Shown here one piece after another: positions 20,370 through 32,050 of a DNA stretch of 64,000 nt. Positions within the stretch are counted from its first letter, which is position 1; each line of letters opens with the position of its first letter. Source of the DNA: Limnanthes douglasii subsp. nivea (Eukaryota > Streptophyta > Magnoliopsida > Brassicales > Limnanthaceae). The notes beneath the pieces were generated by a model. The model was given only the letters and a program-made list of their open reading frames with translations, had not been told where the DNA came from and searched no databases. The stretch is taken from the NCBI GenBank assembly GCA_036936605.1, contig JAUPFV010000001.1, positions 75,845,910-75,909,909 on the forward strand, written 5' to 3'. The translations under genes and the position numbers were made by a program.

Positions 20370-21770
20370 ATAGAAAGAGAAAGAGAAAAAAGAAAAAACT
20401 TGAATTGGAAAATAGATAAATTTTTATATAATTAACTAAAGGTATTTATGGATCTTAAATGGTAAATATTTGATTGAAATGAATCTTTATGAGAAATACA
20501 TTGAATATATGGATAATAAAAAGATAATACCACGATGTTTAGAACTTAAATGGTACGGAACCCTTATTAAAATTGTGTTATTTTTAATTATATTAATTTA
20601 ATTTTAATTTAATATAATAATTATATTAAATCAGTTTAATTGTATACATAATAAATAAAAATAAATGAATAAATGATTAATTTAATTTTGTATATTTAAC
20701 AGTTACAGTTTTCTCTTACTTTTCAAATTTCATTTTGTATCCTTTTACGTGTTTTCCACTATTTGATCGAAACTCATTTTCATACATATGGTTTTATTGC
20801 TTTTCAAAATTTAATACAAACTATTTTATTTAATAGGTTAGAATTCGGGTTCATAAACCCTTATTTATGTGATTTGACTTATAAGTTGTTTTTAGAAGAA
20901 TTCTCCTTTACCATCTTTTTTGTTGATAAGTATATATGGATGGTAAACAACGGTACATGTGATTAGCACCGAAGCACGACAATTTTTTTATATTTTTATG
21001 CTTGACGCTCTAAACAATGGTACATGGTATCATATAAAAATTATATATAATCGTAATCCAGATGAAATCGTAATCTAGACCGTATATCCCTCTCAGCAAA
21101 CTTATACCACCTAACCTTCTCCCTCAGCAAACTTTTTAGATGATCCTCTCGCAACACCTAACTGCATCATCAAACTTTCAGATGATTCTCGTAACACTTG
21201 ACATTCGGCATCTACGATTGTTATATAAGCCTCTATTAACAACGCTAAAATTAGTTATCTGGTAATAACGGTAAAACAAACACTATTTCGTGATACTTGT
21301 TAATAATATTGATAAGTGCATGTGTTGATAGAAATTAAAATTTGATATGAAATTATCTATTTATTACGTGATTTTACCCTCTGATCAGACAAAAATATTA
21401 TGAAAGGTTAAACATGGATCAAAGTAATGACCACAAAATCATTTTCGAAAATTTAATTTGGTTTTAAAAACGGTAATTTGGTGTATAAGCGGTAACTTGG
21501 TGGGAAAGCTGTAATTTGGTATTGTATGTTGTAATTTAGAGTTAAAGTGGATGCTGAAATTGAGACTAAGCCTCAAAGGCTTGAACAAAGATCTAAAGCT
21601 GAAACTGAATGTTGACACTGGAATTAGGTGTCGATGACTGGAACTAAGTGTTGTAGCCGAAGAGATATGATCGGAGCAGTTCAACTGAAACTGCTGACTC
21701 TTTATGTGATTGGATGATCAACTAGACCTAGGTTTAGAAAGAGTTTACTAGAAACTAAGAGTTGAGTGAA
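20370..21770. other. AT-rich intergenic region
   Basis: No gene recognised. It holds long A/T runs (20580-20680), short repeats of GGTAA(T/C)TTGGT at about 21470-21540, and a small unrecognised frame at 20763-20966 without family motifs. I see no RNA gene. Confidence 0.4.
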
Positions 21771-21774
21771 TTCG

Positions 21775-21915
21775 AAGCAAGTTGGACCGAAGCATATTTT
21801 ATGGACCAAAACAAGCTCGACCGAAGCAGACTGGTCGGAAGTAGACTGTACTAAAGCACACTGTACTAAAGCACACTGGTCCGAAACAGACTAGTCTTAA
21901 GCGAGTTGATCCAAA
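21775..21915. repeat. Short-unit minisatellite
   Basis: About seven diverged units related to GGTCCGAAGCAGACT, including GACCGAAGCAGACTGGTC, GGAAGTAGACTGTACTA and AAGCACACTGTACTA. The period is roughly 15-19 bp. No coding role visible. Confidence 0.55.
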
Positions 21916-22138
21916 TGAGTTCGTCGATACCACTAAAACGTTGTGTTTTATCTGATGGAGCTGAGCTTAAGTTCATGATCGAACTATGCTTCTTATTTTT
22001 CTAGAAGTTTCTTAATTAATTGGTCTATTATTCTGTTTTTTTATATAAATCAGATTTCATATTAATTAGATTTTTTTATATTAATTAGGTTTCCTATTAA
22101 TTTAGATTTATTACATGGTAGTATTCATATTCCAGAGT

Positions 22139-24123
22139 TTAATGATGGTCTCCTTCTAAACCCGTTCCAAGTTTGGGCTTCATTTTCCTCAGTGTGTCCA
22201 TTTTCACATCAACATGGGCCTTGGTGACAAGCTCATCCAGACATTTTTTAGCATGCTCAAGCTCTAATCTCAACCCAGTCGCCTCCGAACGAATAGTATT
22301 ATTTTCAAAATGAACCTGGATTTTGGTAATAGAGGACTCATCAACCCTGACTAACAACTCAAAATTTTGAGAAATGTGCCTGCTTAGAGAGGACTTCGTT
22401 TAGACCAGTCAGATCTGTCATAGTCTTCGTTACCTCACCCTTGATAAATGTTAAATCAGTCATGCGGTTTCCTATCTCTTCTTTCTCCTTCAACAGCTTT
22501 TGGCATTATACTTTGGAAGCATTATATGCCTTCTTGTAGCGTGTAAGGTCGACAGTGAGCGTTTTGACAGAACCAAATGATAAAGGCTCCGACTGAAGTC
22601 ATCTATGATTTTAACATCAGCAGGGTTCATCCTTTGATAGGATAGCACCATTGAGTTATGATAATTATGCATAAATAAATTTTAAGACTTTAAAAAACAA
22701 TAAAAACGCAAAACAAAACCTCTTCATATAAAAAAGACAGAAAATATACTTCCCGTGATAATTCCAATTGATGTTGTACGAGATCCGACATGCTCATGCT
22801 GTTATATAGGATCATCTCTAGATAATGCTTTAGTTGTTAGAACATGAGAATAGAAGGTTCCAGCATGCTAACTGTAAGGAATCGCTCAAATAATTCAGAT
22901 TGAGATGATGATTTTATAGCAGCGGGACCAACGGAAGTAGCTATGTTTGGAGGGCCAAAAGTGATAACACCCGCACCAGATTCAACGTTTTGGCCTGGGG
23001 GTACTAGATACAACCCCACTATGGTTGGTTGAACCAAGTTGAGGGGTCTGCTCTGTAGTACCACCGGTAGAACCATCAACAATTATGACTTTAGCAGAAA
23101 TTGTATGTTCACGATATAGAGGAGGGTTGCACTAACAACCATAGCTAAGATATCTAATCCAATAAGGGACTAGTCCCCGGTTCCTTCTTAGCTACTACTA
23201 ATAGGGGTCCCGTTCTTCCTTAGTATCCTTTTTTTTATCACAAACCCTCTTATAGATGAAATATTTTGCCTCGTGCTCTCACATTCTTTTCTCAGCGATG
23301 ATATCACAACGCAATCGCTGGAGTCCCGTTGATCAGACGCGGTGGTTGTAATGGTAGTATCATAAGCATAATTAGTAGCAACCGCATGGGAAACTTTCTT
23401 CTTCTTTGTTTTTGCCTCAATGGTATCACCATCCCCAAATGACCTTTTTTGGCCGGTAGTGGCATTAGCACCCTCCTCGGAATCTTTGGGTCTTCTGGGG
23501 GGAGATCTAGTACAACACCCATAAGGTTATCAGCATACACCATTTCCAGCAAGATAGACCCTGCAACCTCAGTAGTAATGGGTTCCTGGTTAGAAGTAAG
23601 AGTAACATATCCAGCTTTAGATATGTGTATCTCCAATAATGGCCGCAACCCGGTGAAAATGAAATTAGTTGGAGTAAACATGAATAGGTATTCAAGCTCC
23701 CACTGTGTATAGGAGATATCAGAAAAGCACTATAACGGGCTTGCTTTGTAGTCACGGTGAATTTTTGTTCCACAGCTCCTGATACTTCCCCAAATCTGTA
23801 CCTTCAACAAATAAAGAAGGAAACTATCAAAAAATAGGAATATAAACAGCGACAAAGGCGTTCAAAAATCCAACTTGAGGCTTATGTGTGCTCATCCATC
23901 AGTATTTTAATTGAAAGTTATGTTTAGCAATGGTAGTAAGGAAAATATTCCTTTGGTGCTTTTCAGAATCAAGAAGGGAAACTACGGGTGAATATGTAGT
24001 GGTAAGGGGTCTGTACCAGTTTATATACGTCAATACTAGAAAACAATTCACATATACTGATTTTTTATCTAATAATTTGGAGCTAAGTAAAACACTAAGC
24101 ATAAAACACCAACCATTGGTCAT
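22139..24123 (-). pseudogene. Decayed coding remnant, possibly a Tat-type antisense gene
   Basis: Several minus-strand open pieces in different frames read in a sensible order. NGWCFMLSVLLSS comes near 24110, similar in pattern to NGWYTLMSCIMAS of the antisense gene at 6438-9398. Segments ending in PPEDPKIPRR follow near 23500, then a Ser/Thr/Gly-rich linker near 23080-22950. A heptad-like C-terminal part (LELEHAKKCLDELVTKAH) lies at 22357-22139. Domain order matches the antisense genes of this window, but no pol or LTR accompanies it. Low confidence; it could be an unrelated host pseudogene. Confidence 0.35.
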
Positions 24124-24189
24124 TGGCTCTGTAGGATAGATTCAAATCTACTTTAAAAAATCATTTATCAATTTGGGTAAGGGTAGTCA

Positions 24190-24832
24190 GAGGCCCCAGT
24201 CAAACTCTGTCGTGTATAAACAAGTTCCTTTTCGAGTTTTAGACTTGAAAGGTTATTCTTGTCTGATGGGAAGCAATTGTTTTGCACTCTCTTTAAATAA
24301 TGTGATTGTTGGTAATGGAAATTTGATTAAACATGATAATTTTTATTTATAATATATTATTAATAATCATAACATTGCTATGAATACACAACGTATAACA
24401 AACAACATTACAAAATCTGAAAGATCCTCTAAGTTGTGGCACAAGCGGTTAGGTCACAAATCCAAAGTTAGGATGGACAAGTTTATTACTAAAGGTTTAT
24501 TGGATCTCGTTGATTACTCTGACTTCCATATATGTGTCGAGTGTATCAAGGGAAAACTAACAAAAGTTACAAAAATTAAGGGCATATTGAGCGAGCGAAG
24601 TCCTAGAGTTGATACATACCGACATGTGTAGACAATTTACACATAAATCGTGGAATGGGAATCGATACTTTATATTATTCATAGATGACTACACTTGTTT
24701 CGGTGACCTATACCTTCTTCATGAAAAGTCTGACGCCCTGGACAATTTCATAGCTTTAGGACCGAGGTTGAGAAAAAAATCAGTAAAATGATTAAGACCG
24801 TCAGTATAACCATGGTGGTGAATACTATAAAG
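24190..24832 (+). pseudogene. Copia element, left fragment (pre-integrase to integrase)
   Basis: Encodes a decayed copia pol segment: LWHKRLGHKSKVRM and CVECIKGKL (the GAG pre-integrase and HHCC zinc region), IHTDMC with FIDDY (start of the integrase core), ending at HGGEYY-like codons at 24832. The frames shift near 24615 and a stop follows at about 24789. The next codons of the same protein resume at 45010 on the far side of the Tat array. The left end is truncated; gag and 5' LTR are not recognisable upstream. Confidence 0.75.
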
Positions 24833-25192
24833 TGATGAGTTAATATTTCGCCTTAGTAAATTGTTAAGAGATAAATCTAGAGAGAGAAAGAGTTAGAGAG
24901 TTTTTAGAGAGAGAAATTTCAAGTACAAATGAGTTCCAAAGAAAAAGTGTTCAACCCTTTTATTAGAGTAGTCTTGCCCTTTATATAGAGGAGCCAAGAC
25001 TTAGTCTACAACTGAAATCTGTTACAAAAGAGGACTAATTGGTGTTTAGTCCTTAATAATTATACATAGTTACAAATACTCTCTAAAACTTACACCAATT
25101 ACAATTTAAGGATAAAACTTACATTACTCATAATTAAATCCTTAAATTTACATTATTTACAACTTAGTCCTCAAAATCCTACTTCCATATCA
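24833..25192 (-). repeat. LTR A (3' LTR of array)
   Basis: 360 bp. Read on the minus strand it starts TGATATGG and ends AACTCATCA. A minus-strand TATATAAA lies at 24980-24987. The polypurine tract CTAGGGGGAGCTTC (minus strand, 25193-25206) abuts it. Confidence 0.9.
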
Positions 25193-25951
25193 GAAGCTCC
25201 CCCTAGTTCTCATGTCAGTAAATGAATGAGAACTAAAATATCTTCAAATTCTTCCATATGTCATATAAGCTGTTATAAAATAGACTCAAAGCAGTCATTC
25301 GAAGCGACCACTAGAAGCAACCATATGAAACAATCATTTGAAGTGTACATGAAGAATAGTCATTTGAAGCGTCAACTAGGGGCGATCCTTCGAAACGTCA
25401 ACTAGGAGTGATCATTCGAAGCGTCAACTAGGAGCGATCATTCGAGGTGTGATAAAAAATGAATACCAATTAAAAGTAACACTAAAGTCTGATAACCTTT
25501 CAAAGACAAAAAAAATCTCTTCAAAACATTGGAAATAAAACTGCCAGAAAATCTCTTCAAAACGGCCAGAAAATCTCTTCGAAACAAGTGAAACTTTCAC
25601 AAGTACTCATCGAATTTTATCCAAACAACATACAAAAGTAACAATTCAAATCCATTTTAACTCTATAGCTTTTAGATCCATAGCTAGATATCTAGCCTGA
25701 CAGATGTCGAGCATCTAATCATCTTACCGCTTTGTATTCTAACCTATCACCATCAAAGTCTTTCAAACTTCACACATCTTCTACTCTTTCTATAAATTGA
25801 ATCAGTAACCTCATTTTTATTTTCACAATACATATCATTTGAAAGAGAATACAGGCGCTTGGCTACCTTCATAAAAAAAACCCATCTTTCCGGTCAACCT
25901 TCATCTTTTCTGATCAACCTTCATCTTTTATGATCAACCTTCATCTGGTTT
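25193..25951. other. 3' UTR of lower Tat copy and antisense-gene leader
   Basis: Holds the polypurine tract (25193-25206), a 26-bp minisatellite (about 25290-25455) and TATAAATT at 25791-25798 on the plus strand. Three tandem copies of about 19 bp around GATCAACCTTCATCTTTT (about 25893-25947) lie just before the antisense ATG at 25952. No pol coding. Confidence 0.55.
25290..25455. repeat. 26-bp minisatellite in element 3' UTR
   Basis: Units of the form GATCATTCGAAGCGTCAACTAGGAGC are repeated, with more diverged units to the left (CATTTGAAG words). The upper copy has the same array at about 35370-35530 with its own variants. Confidence 0.65.
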
Positions 25952-28812
25952 ATGATAAAGAAACCAAGAATCAGAAAATCTAAGGCTAGCATACCTAAGA
26001 AATCGAAATCTCCAAAAGATGACAACAACTTGGTGTTTGGATTTATTGACTACTTCTGCATTACTCAAAGAGCAGAGAAATATAGAGCTGCAGGATTAAT
26101 CAATAGTACACATGTTGGAACAACCACCAAAACAACCTATTACCGTAATTTCGATTCAATTAAAGCTCATATTATTCCTCCCTCTCCTTTATTCGAAGAA
26201 CATTCTTCATCCAAAATTTAAGGTCCTAAGACGAATCAGAAATTATCCCAACTCCTCCCCTCTCGAATCCAGATACTGAAATTCTTCCTTAGAGAGAAGT
26301 AACTGGGGAAGCTCCTCGAACAAGTAACCCTTTACCAGAGGCTATTAATCCAACATCTGAACAACCTCAAGAAGAAACATCGAAAGCCAACGTAGCTGAT
26401 TCCGAGGCTACCAAAACCAATCTCGAGGCTGAATCTGATGATGGGAACTCTACAACTACTCATAAACCTCAGGAAGAAGTAGACACTTGCTTTATTTCCC
26501 AAGAAGAAAGAGCTAAGATTGGGAGAAACTTGAGGAATCTTGAGGCTAAATTTATCATTGCTCTGAAAAAAGTTCACTATATATATTACAAGGATAGCCA
26601 AGCTTCGTCTCTATAAAAGAAATAGGAAATGGGAGATAGCATAACTCTTCAACTACCTAAAGAAGGAGAAACTCCCTTGGATTGCAAAGATGACAAATTA
26701 ATAGTCTACCCCGAAATCATTAATTGGGGTCTTCGGTTTCCACTGGATCCTAGGATCGTGGAATACTTTGAAATCATCAGTTTATGTCCTACTCAAGTGC
26801 CACCGAATCAATGGTTCACCCTTATGTCAGTGATTATGGCATCTTGATTGTCTCAAATTCCAATCAACATTAAAGACTTCATCTTCTTGACTCAATTGTC
26901 AAAAGGTCTGAAGGTTCTCTTTTACTACCTCACCCTGATGGATGACCTCAAGATCATCGATGACCTCTTAGAATCTGATAAATTCTGGAAGCAGAAATTC
27001 ATTTTTATATTAGGAGCGTGGGAAAATGGCAAAGCAATTTCCGATGCTAATCCTTCAAAGTTAAATCTCGTCTAGAGAAGAAATCTTAAGCACTTCGCAA
27101 TTTTTACATTCTTAAATAAATTTTATGTTTTTTCTTTCTCTTTCCTTAATTTTCTACTTGCATAATCATTTAAAAATTTCAAGGCGTTATTCATCACGTC
27201 GACCAGCTGTTAAGGAGATTTTCCAAAAACTTGTTGATTGGGCTGAGAAGGAATGGAATAATGTGTTTAGCACTGCCTTTCAAGCCATCAATTTCCTTAC
27301 CTATCACATGTTTCCAATCTCAGAAGGTTCCCTGCCACCTCAAGACCTGATGTCAGAAGCCAATCTGAAGATAGTCTGCAAACGAATAGTTCAACCCAAT
27401 TGGAAAGTCTTCCTTGCCATTCGCAACAGATCAGAGAGTTATTTGCCAAAAAAGAAGAAAGAAACGGTTATCAAAGAAAGGTAAAAAGACAGCTAGCACA
27501 TCTGGTGCTAGCCCTTCAAATCCATCGAAACCAAAGCCTCAAAAAATAAAAACTGCTGGACAAACTCTCTCACTCATCGAAGAGGGAAAAGATCAAGTTC
27601 GCCTTCTAAGAAAAAGAAGGCTTCTTCCGGTTCGCATGGAAAGAAAAGAAACAAACGAGAATCACTTTGTATACATTGGTTGACGAAGATGAAAACACTG
27701 CTGCTAGAAACCAACAAAAACCCACAAAACCCTTTGGTCGAAAAGCAACCAACCAAAGACAATACTGTGATTATTATCGAAGATAGTACTACCAACGAAA
27801 ATCAGGCTACTAAAAACTTTGATCCTGATATGTTAATTAATTTTGAGAGCACTAAAGCGCTTACTGGTGAAGACAATCCTGTTTTTCAAGTCATCCAAAA
27901 TTACATGCTTAACTTTGGAGACCAACACCAACCGGGGCGTCTCTTGAAATTATTTGTCCTCTTGCTCATATCACTTCTCTAGATATGATTCAACGTCCTA
28001 GCTCATCGGAAATAGAATTTCCTCTTCCTCTTCCAAATCATGCAATCGTTGTTGCACTTCAACCATTTACCGATCTTGACATTGCAACAAAGGCACTTAC
28101 TTCTCAAGTCGAGGCTTCTAAAAATAATCTAAAGCAGTTGGCTAAAGATATGGTTTATTACAAAGAATCTTACGAGGCTGAGAAACAATTTAGACAAAAC
28201 TAGCACGGCAAAGTGGTTGATGAATTTCACATGTACGAAGTAGCAAGGTCTGAACTCATAAAAGATGCTCTCTGCATGAAGAATCATCTGTGAATCACAC
28301 ACATAGTTGAAACAGAATTGATGACGAACTCTCATGAGAAGGAAATGAATAAGCTCAAGACTTATCATGCTACTGAAGTGGCAGCTGAAATATCCAACTC
28401 CAATGAGCTACAAACTTCTCTTACTCTTTGTGAGACAAAAAATAAAGAATTGATCAAGGAGATAACTAAACTGAAGAAAGATTTTGAAGTGGAAAAAATT
28501 GATGTTGTCGCTGCTGCCGAAGCTGAACTTTCCAAAGACATGCTGACTGTTATTAACATCGGAAAAGAAGATGCAACCATTCTTCTCCTTCGAGAACTTC
28601 ACGCTACTTATCCAAAGATCGACCTCAAAAGTTTTTGGAACGACATTCCTAGAGAGAAACGTCCAAGTGAAGCTTTCGATCCTATCCCCGATTCGTCATC
28701 CGAAGATGAAGATGAAGAAGAATTGTATGAGGAGGAGAGTCATCTGATTAACTTTATCATATTTTTTGTGTTTATCGAGTTAAAAATTGCTTTTTATACC
28801 TCAACGAATTAA
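25952..28812 (+). pseudogene. Antisense gene of lower Tat copy
   Basis: Runs opposite to pol. ATG 25952 opens a basic N-terminus and a conserved FGFIDYFCITQR segment. At 26629-27075 lies the globular block (INWGLRFPLDPRIVEYFE, NQWFTLMSVIMAS, then WENGK), homologous to the antisense gene at 6438-9398. The expected intron (about 27096-27183) retains its acceptor region but not a GT donor. Exon 2 material follows, with a Lys-rich linker, a coiled coil (28318-28580) and an acidic tail (SSSEDEDEEE). Several stops and frameshifts break it. Function unknown. Confidence 0.7.
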
Positions 28813-29299
28813 TCTAATAGACAAACAGTTTCCTTATTTATTATTCTCTTCACGTATCATTCGATGTTAAATTTTAAAAACGAATATAATTATAAACTGT
28901 AAACTTACCACGTCAAATACCTTAACAAAATTGGTGAATATGGTATCTCTTCGAAAAATTATGAGTGTGTATTTAAGCTTTGGTAGCTCTTCGAAAAATT
29001 CTAATTGTGTTGTTAAGCTTCCATTTTGAAAAAATTGTAATGTGATTTTTTTAACATGGTTGTTTCTTCAAAAAGTGTTATAAACACTTCGGAACATTCT
29101 ACTCTTAACCAATCTCGAGGATGATCAGTCTCTGATGATTTGTTAAGATAGTATTCAAACATGTGTAAACAACCATTGGCCAAAAACGAACTTTATTGAT
29201 AATATTGAATATGTACACGGCGCCTCATTAAAACCTTCATGGGCCAACGAGATTGGAAAGAGTGCGTCATTCAAAAGTAAAAATTCCAAAGTAAAAAAA
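28813..29299. other. Spacer between antisense gene and pol end, lower copy
   Basis: AT-rich, non-coding. CTCTTCGAAAAATT recurs at about 28950 and 28987, and related words recur near 29040-29090. The matching spacer in the upper copy (38570-39040) has the same repeats. Confidence 0.45.
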
Positions 29300-30479
29300 T
29301 CATATATACTCCCAATAAAGCTTCAAGTATTGGATATTCCATGGATGTTGAAGCATCCTCCCCTTGAAATCACAAAGACGATAGGAACCGGACTTTATCC
29401 TCTCAAAAACAACATAAGGCCCTTCCCAATTCGGAGCCATTTTTCCGAGGTTCTTCTCCTTTGTGTGCAAGAAACCTTTTCTCAACACCTTATCACCTTC
29501 TTTAAAATCTCTTCTCTTCACCTTCGAATCATATCTATTTCTCATAAGAGTTTGATAATGAATTAAATTCAAATGAGCTCCAACGTTTTTTCTTCAATCA
29601 GATCCAAATTCGCCCTTTGATCTTCATCATCAGACCTTACAAAATATTGAGATATTTTAAAAAAAATATTGTAGATTCTACGGGGATGATTGCATCCATT
29701 CTATATGCCAAAGCAAAAGGAGTCTCCTTTGTACCCTCTCTATGAGTTGTTTGATAAGCCCAAAGAAACTTTCATATAGTTTGGCCATTTTCCTGCTGCC
29801 CCCGTCAAATTCTTCTTCAAGCCATCTAAAATTGTTTTGTTTGTCACTTCCACTTGCTTATTAGCTTGAGGATGAAAAGGCATCAAAACGAATTGCTGAA
29901 TTCCTTTAGAAGTGAAAAATGAAGCCATCTCCCTGTTATTAACTAAGGTCCATTATCTGTTGTAATCCTCCGAGAAACTCTAAAACGACAACACAAGTTG
30001 TTCACAATAAATTTGATCACGTATTTTGCTTTTGTCCCTGATAACGGTTCTGCCTCTGCCCACTTTGTAAAATAATCCACCGCTACAATTATCATCTGTC
30101 TTCCTCCAGAAGCCATCGGCAAAGGTCCCACCAGATCAATATCTCATCTATCAAATGGTATTGCCTCGGATATAGACATAAGCGGCACTGTTGGTCTGTT
30201 AATAGCATTGGCAAATCTCTGATAAGTTTCACAACTTCGAACTAAATTCTTAGCATCATTCATGATTGTAGGCCCATAAAACTCTGCAAGCAAAACTCGA
30301 CGAGAAAGAGCTTTGAACCCGCAATAAGCTGACCCTTCACAATCATGCAACTCTGATAATACTTCTTGTGATTCTTGTTTGCCTAAACATCGTAATAATG
30401 GCCTGCTTAATGCTTTTTTATACAATATTCCATCTAGTACTATATATCCGAAGGTTTTACTTCTCAATTTTTTGGCCAA
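29300..30479 (-). pseudogene. Integrase, lower Tat copy
   Basis: Minus-strand pieces at 30479-30144, 30131-29943, 29928-29740 and 29572-29300 together span the integrase. The zinc region includes HDCEGSAYCGF. Its second CxxC reads CETYQR, so a zinc ligand is lost. The core has ITTDNGP and FHPQANKQVEV. The C-terminal GPY module ends WNIQYLKLYWEYI. It is broken by at least three stops or shifts. Confidence 0.8.
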
Positions 30480-30572
30480 TTGTGAATCATCTGGTAGTAT
30501 TTCTTAAGTCAAAAAGCTAAGAATATATGATCGCCAATCGCGTCGGATTGCATCAGTCGTAACAATAAATTC

Positions 30573-32050
30573 CTATATACATTCACATTGGCTAGATTGA
30601 GTAACAATTGAAGGATTTTCTTGAAGCAAAATCCAAGGATAGTCTTTCTTGTAAGCAACGTTTGCTAAAGAATCATCCACCATATTAATCCATCGCCCAA
30701 TATATTCCACAACAACATTGTCAAGGAGAAGGATTAAATTTAGAAGTTCCCAAAGATATAAAATCAAATAATCATTTCTTGCTTCGGAAAATCCAGATAC
30801 CTGATTTGTTAACAATTGAGAATCCGTTTCCAAGCGCACTGAAGTTTCCCCACAAATTTTTTCCAATCTTAAACCTGCCAAAGCAACTTCTTATTCAGTT
30901 TCATTGTTTGAAGCATGAAAACCGAATTTAATAGATTGAATAATTGTCTCTCCCGTTGGATCTATGAACTGGACCCCAACACTGCACCCTGAAAGACTAG
31001 ATCTTCCATCTATTAGCAACCCACCTCAAATTTACTGGAGTATCCTTTTTACTTTCTTCCTCATTCGATCGGCTTGAATGGAATTCAACAAAAAAAATCT
31101 GCCAATGATTGGGCCTTTATTGTTGTTTGAGCTGTAAACAAAATGACATAGTCCCCCAACTCCACTGACCACTTGGTCATTCTCCTTGAAATATCAGCTC
31201 ATTGGAAACATTTTGTCAAAGGTAATGAAGTTCGGACTTCAATAGTATGAGATTGAAAATATGGATGCATCTTCCTAGCACCAACCACTAGCGTTAATAC
31301 CAATTTTTCTAATTTCATATATCTCTTTTCCGCTACCACCAAACTTTTACTAATGTAATACACCGGCTTCAGAACTCCTGAATCTTCATTTATTAACATT
31401 GCTTAGTGCAAAATCCGATACCGCGATATACAAAAATAACTTCTCCCCATTTCGAGGCTTTAACAAAATATTTGGTGATGACAACAAATTTTTAATATTT
31501 GTGAAAGTTGTTTCATATTCTGATGTCTGTTGGGTCCTCGTAACACTTGAAAGAAAGGAAAGTATTTGTCAGAAAATCTAGAAATAAATCGATTAAGTGC
31601 TGCTAACTTTCCTATCAGAATTTGAACTTCTGTGATTGACGGAGGATAATTCATTGTTATCAAAGCTTTCAATTGTTCTGGGCCAGCTTCTACTTTTTTT
31701 TCACCGATGACAAAACCCAAAAACTTCATTGATCGAACTCCGAAGGTGCACTTCTCAGGATTTAATTTCAATCTGATTGCCCTTAAATTCAAAATAGCTT
31801 CCTCTAAATCATCAAGATGCACTTCATCCTTTGAGATTTTTACTACTATGTAATTTATATATACTTCCATATTTTTACCGATTTGAGTAGCAAAACCTTT
31901 ATTCATCAATCTCTGATAAGTGGCTCCAGCATTTTTTAATCTGAATGGCATCACCTTATAGCAGTGCAGGCCCCTATCAGTTATAAACGCTGTGCATTCT
32001 TGATCTTTTGGATCCATTTGGATTTGATTATATCCTTAGATATTCGATCC
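30573..32050 (-). pseudogene. RT and RNase H domains, lower Tat copy
   Basis: From 32050 downward. After VDRIS (about 32040) the frame jumps to sequence equivalent to NQIxMDPKDQ, so the RT fingers and the first catalytic aspartate are deleted. The YIDD box reads YINY (near 31850-31860). The Ty3 RNase H lies at about 31440-31190 and the archaeal-type RNase H at 30881-30573 and just upstream. Many stops and frameshifts. Confidence 0.8.

Noticed and set aside
20763..20966. 67-codon open frame in AT-rich DNA
   Set aside because: No motif, no codon bias that stands out, and no neighbour that explains it.
25290..25455. Regular repeats considered as a CRISPR-like array
   Set aside because: Direct tandem units without spacers, within a plant retrotransposon UTR.
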